DNA of 64,000 nucleotides, from assembly GCA_947504725.1 (NCBI GenBank), contig CANNHN010000007.1, forward strand, positions 99,790 to 163,789, read 5' to 3'. Shown here one piece after another: positions 34,868 through 44,500 of this stretch. The DNA comes from Bacteroidota bacterium. GTDB lineage: Bacteria > Bacteroidota > Bacteroidia > 2-12-FULL-35-15. A program made the translations under genes and the position numbers. Position 1 is the stretch's first letter, and each line of letters opens with the position of its first letter. Below the pieces are notes generated by a model. The model worked only from the letters and a program-made list of their open reading frames with translations, made no database searches and was not told where the DNA came from.

Positions 34868-37447
34868 ATGGTTGAAACATTCATAAATAAAAAAGTTAGC
34901 TCAAGTGAAAGTGTTGCGTTTGATGAAAGCCATATTTTGCATGAATTAAAGCATTATTTGCCTTCTCAAACTCCATTGAAAGATTTTATTCATCACAATT
35001 CGTTACATGCTTTTCAGGGTATGAAGTTTTACGATGCCATTTTTAAAGCCTCTAAAATATTTGGCTTCCAAGCCACCATGGAATTAAATGATTTTAGAAA
35101 ATTGTTTGAGGTTGGAAGAATTAGACCAGAAATACTAGAGAGAATTATTTCAGAAAGAAAAGGGAAAGAGCAATTGGTAACTTGGAAAGAAAATGTTCTT
35201 TCTAAAAAGTATGATGAAAATATTATTCCGCGAGTAGGTCAATTAAGAGGAAATTGGAAAAATAGTTACCAGATTGATTTGGATAATATGGTGCAACCAC
35301 TATTGTTTCGTGTGTTGTGTAGCTATTTGGATCAAGGCATTGCTATTTGGGATTTTCCTGTTGGTGGAAAAAGTTTTTTAGATTCCATTAAAGAATTGGA
35401 ACAAAATAGTTTTACGAGTTTGTTCAAAACAGCTCGAGCGAAAAAATTATTGTTTCAACCGAATCTGTCGATGACCGACCTGCTGAAAATTTTGATTGGT
35501 AATGAAGCTTATTTTGAACAATACCTTTTCGACCAACAATTCAGTCATCGTGGATGGAGTGGGATGGTTGCCGCAGTTGAAGAAAAGCCAGATACGTTAT
35601 TGAGCCCAAAGCAAATTTCCTTGAATGACTTAATTGTCTTCGAATTACTAATGGAAATAGATAATTTGGATTATGTTTTGGGCGAAAAGTGGAAACCGCT
35701 TAGTGAATTAATAAATGTTGCACCAACAGATTTGTTTTCTGAAGTTTCGAATTCAGAATTACATGAAGTGTTTAAAATCTGGCAAGATGCTTTTGAATGG
35801 AGTTATTATGATGAAGTGTTAGCAGGTGTTAAACAATTGAGTTTATCAAAACAAAAGAATGTCGATGTAAAAGTGAGCGAACAGAAATCATTCCAAGCGA
35901 TGTTTTGTATTGATGAAAGAGAATGTAGCTTACGGAGACATATTGAGCATATTGATACTTCTTGTGAGACGTTTGGTACCCCTGGATTTTTTACGGTCGA
36001 ATTTTATTTTCAAGCACACAATGCTAAATTCTACGATAAACTTTGTCCGGCACCCGTTACTCCAAAATATTTAATTAAAGAATACGATGTTTCTGATAAA
36101 CGAAAGCACGATCTTTTTTACACCAATAAAACACACCAATCATTCACCGGTTTTATAAGTGCTTTTACTTTGGGATTTTGGGCTGCGATTCGTTTAGTTC
36201 AAAATTTATTTAAACCGAAGATGGCTCCGGCTATTTCAAATGCCTTTGCGCATATGAATAGCAAGGGAAAGTTGACTGTTGAAAATGAAGATGTTTCCCA
36301 ACAAGAAAATAATTTACAGATTGGATTCACCGTGGATGAAATGGCAACACGTGTTGCCAGTTTATTAAATGGTATTGCTTTAACGAAAAATTTCGCACCT
36401 ATTGTTTATGTAGTTGCTCACGGAAGCAGTAGCGCGAACAATCCACATCATGGTGCACACGATTGTGGTGCATGTAGTGGTCGACCGGGTTCTGTGAACG
36501 CGCGAGTTTTTGCGACTATGGCAAACAATACGAAAGTAAGAAGTGTTTTGAAAGAGCAAGGAATCGACATTCCAAATGAAACTCAATTTATAGGTGGATT
36601 ACATGATACTGCTGCGGATGAAATTGAATTTTATGATTTGGATATTCTCAATGAACTGAATGCAAAAAAGCACAAAGAGCACGCAAATGCATTTGAGCAC
36701 GCGTTGGATTTAAATGCAAAAGAACGTTCAAGAAGATTTGCTTCCATCAACACAAAAAATAGCCTTAAAAAAGTAAGACAAGCCATCAAAGAACGTTCTG
36801 TTTCTTTGTTTGAACCACGACCAGAATTAGGCCATGGTACAAATACACTTTGTATTGTTGGAAAGCGAGATTTAACCAAAGGATTATTTCTAGATAGAAG
36901 AGCATTCTTGAATTCGTATGATTATAAAACTGATCCAGAAGGGAAATTTTTAACAGGCATTATGAAACCGCTTGGGCCGGTTTGTGGAGGAATTAATTTG
37001 GAATATTATTTTTCTAGAGTGGATAACAACAAATTGGGTGCAGGAACAAAATTACCACACAATGTAATGGGACTTTTTGGAGTAGCCAATAGTAGTGATG
37101 GCGATTTGCGTCCGGGTTTGCCATGGCAAATGATAGAAGTGCATGATCCTGTTCGATTGTTGATTATTGTTGAACATTTTCCAGATGTTGTTTTGAAAAC
37201 AATTCAATCAACACCCGAAATGTACGAGTGGTTTATTAATGAATGGGTGCATTTGGCTGCCGTGAATCCTGAAACAAGTGAATTGTACTATTTTTCAAAA
37301 GGAGCATTTATTCCTTATCAGCCGTTAGCGGATAAAATTCATTTCTTCAAAGATGTACATGCGTTATTAGAAGGTGCAAAGGAGATGGAAACAAATCATA
37401 TTGCTCATGCAACACAGGAGAATTTGCCAATTTATTTTTATAACTAA
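34868..37447 (+). CDS. dabA: DabA (DUF2309) inorganic-carbon uptake subunit
   Basis: 859 residues, the normal DUF2309 size. The four zinc-site residues of the carbonic-anhydrase-like DabA are present: C347 and D349 in MFCIDERE, and H518 and C533 in VVAHGSSSANNPHHGAHDC, with the 15-residue H-to-C spacing seen in characterised DabA. DabA works with the proton-conducting DabB to convert and trap CO2 as bicarbonate using membrane energy. The gene ends 7 bp before dabB. Confidence 0.93.
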   Translation: MVETFINKKVSSSESVAFDESHILHELKHYLPSQTPLKDFIHHNSLHAFQGMKFYDAIFKASKIFGFQATMELNDFRKLFEVGRIRPEILERIISERKGKEQLVTWKENVLSKKYDENIIPRVGQLRGNWKNSYQIDLDNMVQPLLFRVLCSYLDQGIAIWDFPVGGKSFLDSIKELEQNSFTSLFKTARAKKLLFQPNLSMTDLLKILIGNEAYFEQYLFDQQFSHRGWSGMVAAVEEKPDTLLSPKQISLNDLIVFELLMEIDNLDYVLGEKWKPLSELINVAPTDLFSEVSNSELHEVFKIWQDAFEWSYYDEVLAGVKQLSLSKQKNVDVKVSEQKSFQAMFCIDERECSLRRHIEHIDTSCETFGTPGFFTVEFYFQAHNAKFYDKLCPAPVTPKYLIKEYDVSDKRKHDLFYTNKTHQSFTGFISAFTLGFWAAIRLVQNLFKPKMAPAISNAFAHMNSKGKLTVENEDVSQQENNLQIGFTVDEMATRVASLLNGIALTKNFAPIVYVVAHGSSSANNPHHGAHDCGACSGRPGSVNARVFATMANNTKVRSVLKEQGIDIPNETQFIGGLHDTAADEIEFYDLDILNELNAKKHKEHANAFEHALDLNAKERSRRFASINTKNSLKKVRQAIKERSVSLFEPRPELGHGTNTLCIVGKRDLTKGLFLDRRAFLNSYDYKTDPEGKFLTGIMKPLGPVCGGINLEYYFSRVDNNKLGAGTKLPHNVMGLFGVANSSDGDLRPGLPWQMIEVHDPVRLLIIVEHFPDVVLKTIQSTPEMYEWFINEWVHLAAVNPETSELYYFSKGAFIPYQPLADKIHFFKDVHALLEGAKEMETNHIAHATQENLPIYFYN

Positions 37448-37454
37448 TACATAA

Positions 37455-39326
37455 ATGGAACAGCTACTTCAGTTTTTTATTTTAATACCATTTGTTGGAT
37501 ATGTAGTCAGTCTATTTATAGATCGAAAGCAAGAAAAAATGATTTCTGGTATTGCAATTACTACAATGGCAATCCATTTTGTTGCACTACTTGTTTTTGT
37601 TGGATATTGGCTTATTCACAACTCACCAGTTTTAAATATTAAGCATCTTACATTTTATAAGGAAGATAACATCGAAATATTTATAAATTTTTATTTCGAT
37701 AAACTTACAGCCGTATTTGCTTTAGTTGGTGGAGGCATCACGTTTTTAGTGGCAGTCTTTAGTCGTTTTTATTTACATAGAGATAGTGGTTTTAAGAGAT
37801 TCTTTAACACACTTTTGCTATTTTATTTTGCTTACACGTTGGTTATCTTTTCAGGTAATTTCGAAACCTTATTTGTAGGTTGGGAATTTTTAGGGATTAC
37901 TTCGTTTTTATTGATTGTATTTTATAGAGATAGATACCTTCCCGTAAAAAATGGCCTAAAAACAATTTCACTTTATAGGGTTGGTGACATTTGTTTAATT
38001 CTTTCATTGTGGATGAGCCATCACCTTTGGCACGAAAACATAACTTTTTATAAATTGAATGATGCTCAATTGGTTCTTTCTCACATTGAAGAACACAATT
38101 ATTTCGCAATCTTTATTATTGTGATGTTTGTAATTGCAGCAACTATTAAATCTGCACAGTTTCCTTTTTCATCTTGGTTACCAAGAGCAATGGAAGGGCC
38201 TACAACTTCTAGTGCAATATTTTATGGGTCACTTTCTGTTCATTTGGGTGTGTTCTTGCTATTACGTACTTATCCATATTGGGAAACAATGTTGAGTATG
38301 AAAGTATTGGTTGTAGCAATTGGATTAATCACAGCTATTACAGCATCGCTAATCGCTAGGGTGCAGTCATCTGTTAAAACTCAAATTGCATACGGCTCGA
38401 TGGCTCAAATTGGTATTATGTTTATTGAAGTTGCTATGGGTTGGCATGTATTGGCATTGGTGCATTTTGCAGGAAATGCATTTTTGAGAACATATCAGTT
38501 GCTCGTTTCTCCATCAGTGTTAGGATACTTAATTCACGATCAGTTTTTTAGTTACATGCCGAAACAATTTGGTACAGGCAACTCTTTTATTCGAAAAGTG
38601 AGTAATAGCTTTTATTTATGGAGCATCAAAGAATGGAATATGGACGTGGTTCAGTTTCGCTATTTATGGATGCCAATAAAGTGGTTCGGACGTAAGCTTA
38701 GTTTTATTAATACAAAAGTAATGTTTGCTCTTTTGACAGTGATTTACTTTGGCGGATTGCTTTGCTTTATATTTGAAGATAAAATCACTAAAAGCATAGA
38801 CAATAATTTGCATTTGTTGTTTGGCTTTATTGGTATGCTTTTAGTCATTAAGGCCTTTGCAGTAAGAAAAAGCGCACTCGTTGCCTGGACTTTGATTATT
38901 GCGAGTCAGTTTTATGTGATTTTAGCTATCGCATTTTTAAATGATAAATACGAGTATGTTGAGATTCTTATTTATATAAGTGGTTTATTGGTTTCTGCAA
39001 TAGTTGGATTTATATGTTTATTTAAGTTGAAAAAAGCAGAAAAAAATCTTGATTTGAATGATTTCTATGGCCACATTTATGAGCATCCTGGAATTGGGTT
39101 CTTGTTTTTATTATCATGTTTAGGATTTGTAGGATTACCTTTTACTCCTTCTTTTATTGGAATTGATTTAATGTTTAGTCATATTCATAAAGACGAATAT
39201 TTATTAATCATATTCTCATCTGTTAGCTTTCTGTTTATAGAAATTGCGGCTCTACGAGTTTATTCTCGATTGTTTCTAGGTCCGCATAAAAAAGCATATC
39301 ATCCGATTGCTTATAGATCCTCTTAA
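37455..39326 (+). CDS. dabB: DabB, NuoL-like proton-conducting membrane subunit
   Basis: 623 residues, highly hydrophobic, with the proton-conducting membrane-transporter core of complex I/Mrp subunits (GNFETLFVGWEFLGITSFLLI, the QFPFSSWLPRAMEGPTTSSAIFYG block) and a C-terminal extension containing more helices. Genetic coupling to dabA is the defining feature of DAB systems. It likely couples proton flow to CO2 hydration. Confidence 0.93.
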   Translation: MEQLLQFFILIPFVGYVVSLFIDRKQEKMISGIAITTMAIHFVALLVFVGYWLIHNSPVLNIKHLTFYKEDNIEIFINFYFDKLTAVFALVGGGITFLVAVFSRFYLHRDSGFKRFFNTLLLFYFAYTLVIFSGNFETLFVGWEFLGITSFLLIVFYRDRYLPVKNGLKTISLYRVGDICLILSLWMSHHLWHENITFYKLNDAQLVLSHIEEHNYFAIFIIVMFVIAATIKSAQFPFSSWLPRAMEGPTTSSAIFYGSLSVHLGVFLLLRTYPYWETMLSMKVLVVAIGLITAITASLIARVQSSVKTQIAYGSMAQIGIMFIEVAMGWHVLALVHFAGNAFLRTYQLLVSPSVLGYLIHDQFFSYMPKQFGTGNSFIRKVSNSFYLWSIKEWNMDVVQFRYLWMPIKWFGRKLSFINTKVMFALLTVIYFGGLLCFIFEDKITKSIDNNLHLLFGFIGMLLVIKAFAVRKSALVAWTLIIASQFYVILAIAFLNDKYEYVEILIYISGLLVSAIVGFICLFKLKKAEKNLDLNDFYGHIYEHPGIGFLFLLSCLGFVGLPFTPSFIGIDLMFSHIHKDEYLLIIFSSVSFLFIEIAALRVYSRLFLGPHKKAYHPIAYRSS

Positions 39327-39349
39327 AAAGTAATTTAAATTCAGTAACA

Positions 39350-40042
39350 GTGAAGCACAAAATTTGGATTTGCTTTTTGCTTTTATTTAATTCAGTACTT
39401 CCTGCTCAGTTTAATACAACTGAAATTGGTTCTTGGGGAATGTTATTCAACCAAACTCGACTTCATAACAAATGGAGTTTGCATTCAGAAGTGCAATTCC
39501 GAAGCTATGAGATTCAGCCAAACACAGAACAGTTGCTTATACGAGGAGGGCTTAGTTTTCATTATAATCCTTCTTTAATATTCACTGCTGGTTATGGCTG
39601 GATTACCAATTACGTTAATGATGGAAATGTTTTTAAAGATCAAACCGTTGATGAAAATAGAATCTGGGAACAAATTATTTTAAAAAGTAATTCAGGAAGA
39701 GTTTATTTCGAACACCGTTACCGCTTTGAACAACGATGGATTTCAACTTCTACAAATACAAATTATAGAAATAGATTGCGTTATCTATTGCGAATGACGA
39801 TTCCACTAAACAATAAAGAAGTAAAAAAGAATACTGTTTTTATTGGTTTGTATAATGAAGTTTTTATCAATCTCACAAATTCTCCTTTTGATAGAAATCG
39901 ATTATATGGTGCGTTGGGTTATCAAGTGAATTCTTCCACAAATATTCAGTTGGGTTATCTCTTACAAACTGTTGGAACAAAATCCAAACAATACCTCCAA
40001 TTAGGGTTAACATTTAATCCCGATTTTCGTAAAGAAAAATAA
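39350..40042 (+). CDS. DUF2490 outer-membrane beta-barrel-like protein
   Basis: 230 residues beginning at a GTG (39350); no ATG in frame gives a signal peptide, whereas MKHKIWICFLLLFNSVLPAQ does. The mature part has alternating beta-strand patterns (WSLHSEVQFRSYEI, RVYFEHRYRFEQRW, INLTNSPFDRNRLYGALGYQ) typical of DUF2490. It follows dabB by 23 bp. Role unknown; possibly an outer-membrane channel for carbon or part of the Pho region. Confidence 0.78.
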   Translation: MKHKIWICFLLLFNSVLPAQFNTTEIGSWGMLFNQTRLHNKWSLHSEVQFRSYEIQPNTEQLLIRGGLSFHYNPSLIFTAGYGWITNYVNDGNVFKDQTVDENRIWEQIILKSNSGRVYFEHRYRFEQRWISTSTNTNYRNRLRYLLRMTIPLNNKEVKKNTVFIGLYNEVFINLTNSPFDRNRLYGALGYQVNSSTNIQLGYLLQTVGTKSKQYLQLGLTFNPDFRKEK

Positions 40043-40074
40043 GCAATTACTTCACAATTATTTTACAATCCAAT

Positions 40075-40092
40075 TTAACATTGACTTTACGC
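40075..40092 (+). promoter_or_regulatory. Isolated Pho-box-like pair
   Basis: TTAACAT (40075) and TTTACGC (40086) start 11 bp apart, about 130 bp upstream of the stronger array at 40207. No promoter or gene clearly belongs to it. Confidence 0.4.
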
Positions 40093-40206
40093 GGTGTGAC
40101 ATCTTCAATAGCCCGTCAAAAAGCATTTATTTTCAGTACACCCCTCTGTATTATCCTTTAATAGTGGTTTCTGTTATTTTTTCTTATCATTTTGCTTGTC
40201 TAAAAA

Positions 40207-40235
40207 TTTACATAAAGTTAACATACGGATAACAT
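40207..40235 (+). promoter_or_regulatory. Pho-box-like triple repeat upstream of phosphate porin
   Basis: TTTACAT (40207), TTAACAT (40218) and ATAACAT (40229) start exactly 11 bp apart. A TACATTTG -7 element at 40255-40262 lies 20 bp downstream, placing the repeats over the -33 region. Confidence 0.72.
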
Positions 40236-40299
40236 TAATGGAATTTTGTGATTATACATTTGTCGCAGATAAAATTTAATTTACCATTAATTAACTCGT

Positions 40300-41571
40300 A
40301 TGAACTATTTAAGAAATGTTTTATTAACCTTTACTATTTGTTTAGGTTTTATAAGTTTAACTAAGGCTCAAGAAATAAAAAGCGAAACGCCTGCAAGTGT
40401 TGAAGTAAAAAAAGACTCGGTTCCTGCCAAAGAGGTAGTGAAGGAAGTTGTAAAAGAGGCTCCTAAAAAATGGTATGATCAAATTGCTATAAGAGGATAT
40501 GCTCAGTTTAGATATAATAGATTCCTAGAAACCAACGACTCGCTTCAGAATGAGCAAGGAGATAAATCTTGGGGGAAAGGTGGAATTTCTATTAGACGAA
40601 TGCGTGTTATCATTAGTGGCAATGTTCATGAGCGTGTTTATATTTATATTCAACCTGATTTTGCTTCTTCACCATCAACTGGAGTTAATAATTTTGCTCA
40701 GTTAAGAGATGCTTATTTTGATTTGTCGCTGGACAAGAAAAAGGAGTTCCGTTTCCGTGTAGGTCAAAGTAAAGTTCCTTTCGGATTTGAAAATTTACAA
40801 TCCAGTCAGAATCGTTTGCCATTAGATAGACATGACGCGATTAATAGCGCGTTTTCAAATGAACGCGACTTGGGTGTGTTTTTCTATTGGGCGCCTGAGA
40901 AAACAAGAAAACTCTTCGCTTCTTTAGTGAATGATGGTCTAAAGGGTAGCGGTGATTATGGAGTTTTAGGTCTTGGAGCGTTCACAGGTCAAACTGCCAA
41001 TAAAACAGATGCAAACCAGGATCCGCATATTGTTGCTCGCTTATCGTACCCTCTTCAGATTGGGAATCAAATTATAGAAGCAGGAGTTCAGGGTTACACA
41101 GGAAAGTATGTAGTAGAAAGTAGATCAACAGGAGTAAAAGGAGAAAACAAAGATTTTTCTTATACTGATCAACGTGCAGCAGCTAGTTTTGTATTGTATC
41201 CAAAGCCGTTTGGTATTCAAGCCGAATACAATGTTGGAATTGGACCAGAATTTAATCCTATGAACGATTCGATACAAACGCAAGAACTTAAAGGTGGATA
41301 TGTAACGGCATCGTGGATGATTAAAGCTAAAAAGCAATTAATTATTCCTTTTGCAAGATGGCATTATTATGATGGTGGGAAAAAGCATGAGCTAGATGCT
41401 AGAAGTTATACTGTAAACGAATATGAATTTGGAATCGAATGGCAACCAATCAAAAATTTCGAATTTGTTGCAATGTACACGATTTCTGAAAGAAGATTTG
41501 AAGATTACAAACTGCAGTTCAATAGACAAACTGGAAGTCTATTAAGATTACAAGCACAATTCAATTTTTAA
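40300..41571 (+). CDS. OprP/OprO-like phosphate-selective porin
   Basis: 423 residues with a signal peptide (ends LTKAQ), a Lys/Glu/Val-rich linker with coiled character (about 25-55), and a barrel with the porin P pattern: GGISIRRMRVIISGNVHERVYIYIQPDF, RFRVGQSKVPFGFENLQSS, NERDLGVFFYW, and a terminal strand ending in F. It admits phosphate or polyphosphate across the outer membrane. Position between the triple repeat and pstS supports the phosphate assignment. Confidence 0.87.
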   Translation: MNYLRNVLLTFTICLGFISLTKAQEIKSETPASVEVKKDSVPAKEVVKEVVKEAPKKWYDQIAIRGYAQFRYNRFLETNDSLQNEQGDKSWGKGGISIRRMRVIISGNVHERVYIYIQPDFASSPSTGVNNFAQLRDAYFDLSLDKKKEFRFRVGQSKVPFGFENLQSSQNRLPLDRHDAINSAFSNERDLGVFFYWAPEKTRKLFASLVNDGLKGSGDYGVLGLGAFTGQTANKTDANQDPHIVARLSYPLQIGNQIIEAGVQGYTGKYVVESRSTGVKGENKDFSYTDQRAAASFVLYPKPFGIQAEYNVGIGPEFNPMNDSIQTQELKGGYVTASWMIKAKKQLIIPFARWHYYDGGKKHELDARSYTVNEYEFGIEWQPIKNFEFVAMYTISERRFEDYKLQFNRQTGSLLRLQAQFNF

Positions 41572-41609
41572 TAGATATAGAATACCCGTTTTAAGGAGTG
41601 GTTTAAATG

Positions 41610-41627
41610 GTAACAATTATTTAACCT
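41610..41627 (+). promoter_or_regulatory. Pho-box-like pair upstream of pstS
   Basis: GTAACAA (41610) and TTAACCT (41621) start 11 bp apart, with TACTTTTG (-7) at 41658-41665 before the pstS ATG at 41681. Confidence 0.55.
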
Positions 41628-41680
41628 TCGCTTGAGGATATAAAATCATTATAAAAATACTTTTGTAAAAATAAAATAAG

Positions 41681-42667
41681 ATGAAAAAAACGATTTTAAA
41701 TTTAGCAATAATACTTTCTGCCACTTTATTGATTAGTTCATGTGGTAATGGTAAAGAAAGTGGAGAAACAACTACTTCCGATTCAACTAAAATATCTGGG
41801 GATATAAAAATAGACGGATCAAGTACTGTTTATCCAATTACAGAAGCAGTAGCGGAAGATTTTAAAGCATCATTCCCTGATGTAAAAGTTACTGTTGGTT
41901 TATCTGGTACTGGTGGAGGATTCAAAAAATTTGGACGTGGAGAAATTGATATAAATGATGCTTCTCGTTCAATTAAATCAACAGAAGATAGTTTGTGTAA
42001 AGCAAATAACATTGGTCATATTGAATTAAAGGTTGCTTTCGATGGATTGGCAGTAGTAATAAATCCTGGAAATACATGGTGCAATGATATAACTGTTGCC
42101 GAGCTTAAAAAAATATGGGAGCCTGAAGCACAAGGAAAAATTAAAACATGGAACCAAATTAGACCAGAATGGCCAAAAGAAGAAATTCATTTATTTGGTG
42201 CAGGTGTAGAATCAGGAACCTATGATTATTTTACTGAAGCGATAGTTGGAAAAAGTCATTCTAGTCGTGGTGATTATACTGCAAGCGAAGACGATAATGT
42301 TTTAGTTCAAGGGATTTCTACTGATAAATTAGCTTTAGGATTTTTCGGAATTGCTTATTTCGAAGCGAATAAAGATAAATTAAAAGTTATTCCAGTAGAT
42401 GATCTAAAAGATGATAATGGTAAAGGACCAATCTTGCCTTCTATTGAAACAGTTAAAAACAAAACTTACACTCCACTTGGAAGACCATTATTTATATATG
42501 TAAATAGTACAGCCGCTGCAAAAAAAGAAGTGCAGACATTTGTAGACTTTTATTTAACAAATGGTGGTGCACTTTCTCAAGAAGTAGGATATATTGCAAT
42601 GACTGACGAAGAATATAAAGCAGAGAAATTGAAATTTGATGAGTTTGTAAAATCACTTGCAAAATAA
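41681..42667 (+). CDS. pstS: PstS-type phosphate-binding lipoprotein
   Basis: 328 residues. The lipobox LLISSC (about residue 21) is followed by a Ser/Thr linker and a periplasmic phosphate-binding domain: KIDGSSTVYPITEAV, the SGTGGGFKKFGRGE phosphate loop, INDASR, and GAGVESGTYDYF. It delivers phosphate to PstCAB. A hairpin separates it from pstC and probably sets a higher level of PstS than of the membrane parts. Confidence 0.95.
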   Translation: MKKTILNLAIILSATLLISSCGNGKESGETTTSDSTKISGDIKIDGSSTVYPITEAVAEDFKASFPDVKVTVGLSGTGGGFKKFGRGEIDINDASRSIKSTEDSLCKANNIGHIELKVAFDGLAVVINPGNTWCNDITVAELKKIWEPEAQGKIKTWNQIRPEWPKEEIHLFGAGVESGTYDYFTEAIVGKSHSSRGDYTASEDDNVLVQGISTDKLALGFFGIAYFEANKDKLKVIPVDDLKDDNGKGPILPSIETVKNKTYTPLGRPLFIYVNSTAAAKKEVQTFVDFYLTNGGALSQEVGYIAMTDEEYKAEKLKFDEFVKSLAK

Positions 42668-42703
42668 GTTGTGTTTAGTTAAAATCAGTACAGTAGTAAA
42701 GCA

Positions 42704-42732
42704 AATTGGCTCCTAAATGCTTGGAGCCAATT
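42704..42732 (+). terminator. Attenuating hairpin between pstS and pstC
   Basis: AATTGGCTCC (42704-42713) pairs perfectly with GGAGCCAATT (42723-42732), followed by GCTTTT. It most likely causes partial termination, or stabilises the pstS message. Confidence 0.7.
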
Positions 42733-42751
42733 GCTTTTCAAAATAAACAGT

Positions 42752-43630
42752 ATGCCACGAATAAAAGAAAAAGTAATTGAAGTTGGTTTAGCATCTGCGG
42801 CAGTAATAACAATCCTTACTACGATTGGAATTATTTGGGTTTTACTTTCTCAGACAATTGATTTCTTTTCCGATGTTTCAATTGTAGATTTTCTTACAGA
42901 TACACAATGGACTCCTCTTTTTGCGGATAAACATTTTGGAATTCTTCCTTTAGTCGCAGGTACTTTTCTAACAACTTTCATAGCAATTTTAGTTGCACTT
43001 CCTGTTGGACTTACAATAGCAGTATACCTGAATGAGTATGCTCCAAAAAGTTTTAGAAAAATAATAAAACCATTATTAGAAATTCTAGCAGCAGTTCCAA
43101 CTGTAGTTTACGGTTTTTTTGCCTTGTCGGTAATAACACCTTTTCTTCAGAGCATTATTCCAGGTATGGCAGGTTTTAATGCTCTGTCTTCCGGTATTGT
43201 TATGGGAATCATGATTATTCCTTTAATCACATCATTAAGTGAGGATGCACTTTTTGCTGTTCCTAAATCATTAAGAGAGGCATCTTATGGGATGGGTTCA
43301 ACACGACTGCAAACAGCTTTTAAAGTAATGGTTCCAGCAGCTTCCTCAGGAATTATTGTTTCCGTTATTCTAGGAATTTCCCGTGCAGTGGGTGAAACAA
43401 TGATTGTGGCTATTGCAGCAGGACAGCAACCTCGTTTAACAATGAATCCTTTAGTTCCAATAGAAACAATCACCACTTATATTGTTCAAGTGAGTACTGG
43501 AGATGTTGCACATGGATCTTTGGAATACAAAACAATTTTTGCCGCAGGTATGGCTTTGTTCGTTTTCACATTTATACTCAATAATATTAGCTATTGGATT
43601 AAAAAGAAGTTTCAAGAGAAATATGAATAG
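42752..43630 (+). CDS. pstC: Phosphate ABC transporter permease PstC
   Basis: Starts at the ATG at 42752 (MPRIKEKVIEVGLASAA); the open frame begins 21 bp earlier inside the hairpin. 292 residues with about six membrane helices and the permease EAA loop SLREASYGMGSTRLQTAFKVMVPAASSGI. It pairs with PstA in the inner membrane. The end overlaps pstA by 8 bp. Confidence 0.94.
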   Translation: MPRIKEKVIEVGLASAAVITILTTIGIIWVLLSQTIDFFSDVSIVDFLTDTQWTPLFADKHFGILPLVAGTFLTTFIAILVALPVGLTIAVYLNEYAPKSFRKIIKPLLEILAAVPTVVYGFFALSVITPFLQSIIPGMAGFNALSSGIVMGIMIIPLITSLSEDALFAVPKSLREASYGMGSTRLQTAFKVMVPAASSGIIVSVILGISRAVGETMIVAIAAGQQPRLTMNPLVPIETITTYIVQVSTGDVAHGSLEYKTIFAAGMALFVFTFILNNISYWIKKKFQEKYE

Positions 43631-44480
43631 TTCTAAAATAAATAGAATAAAAGATAATGCCTTCAAGTATTTTGGCATTGCATGTACTGTTTTTGGACTT
43701 GCGATGTTAGCGATATTTTTAGGTAATATTATTATTGAAGGCATAGCAAGAATTGATTGGGCTTTTATTACAAATTTCCCTTCGCGTAATCCTGATAAAG
43801 CAGGTATTTTGCCAGCATTAGTTGGAACATTGTGGATAATGGGTTTAACTGCTGTTATTGCTATTCCGTTGGGTATTGCTGCTGGTATTTATCTTGAAGA
43901 GTACGGAAAAAAAAGTAAGTTGGCTACTCTTTTGGAAATTAACATCAGTAATCTGGCAGGTGTTCCTTCTATTATTTATGGATTATTGGGGTTAGAAATA
44001 TTCGGTAGAATAATGGGAATGGGAGGAAGTTTATTAGCAGGTGCATCCACACTTTCTTTGCTTATTCTTCCAATCATAATTGTTTCTACTCGTGAAGCAC
44101 TTAAGGCCGTTCCTTCTTCAATAAAAGAAGCATCGTTTGCGATGGGTGCATCTAAATGGCAAACAGTTTGGCATCAGTTACTCCCAGCATCTTTTGGTGG
44201 CGTTATTACAGGAATTATTTTGGCATTATCAAGAGCTGTAGGAGAAACAGCACCTCTGATTGTTATTGGTGCTTTAGCATATGTTCCATTTGTTCCAGCT
44301 AGTCCAACAGATGAATTTTCTGTTTTGCCGATTCAAATCTTTAATTGGATATCACGACCGCAAAAAGGGTTTGCAATAAATGCTGCATCGGCAATCATCA
44401 TTTTATTAATGGTTACATTTATTATGAATGGAATAGCAATGTATTTACGAAATAGATGGCAGAAAAAGGTTAAGTGGTAA
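43623..44480 (+). CDS. pstA: Phosphate ABC transporter permease PstA
   Basis: The start at 43623 (MNSSKINRIKDNAFKYFG) overlaps the end of pstC by 8 bp and gives 285 residues; the long frame upstream would run through pstC in another frame. About six membrane helices, with the EAA-type SIKEASFAMGASKWQTVWHQLLPASFGG loop that contacts PstB. Confidence 0.94.
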   Translation: MNSSKINRIKDNAFKYFGIACTVFGLAMLAIFLGNIIIEGIARIDWAFITNFPSRNPDKAGILPALVGTLWIMGLTAVIAIPLGIAAGIYLEEYGKKSKLATLLEINISNLAGVPSIIYGLLGLEIFGRIMGMGGSLLAGASTLSLLILPIIIVSTREALKAVPSSIKEASFAMGASKWQTVWHQLLPASFGGVITGIILALSRAVGETAPLIVIGALAYVPFVPASPTDEFSVLPIQIFNWISRPQKGFAINAASAIIILLMVTFIMNGIAMYLRNRWQKKVKW

Positions 44481-44500
44481 TTTCTTAAAAGAAAATTAAA

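Noticed and set aside
31342..39326. A full autotrophic carbon-concentrating system
   Set aside because: No RuBisCO, carboxysome or other carbon-fixation gene is in the window; only uptake and hydration components are seen.
43503..43622. Upstream extension of pstA
   Set aside because: The added residues run through pstC in another frame and lack a permease-like N-terminus; the ATG at 43623 gives the family start.
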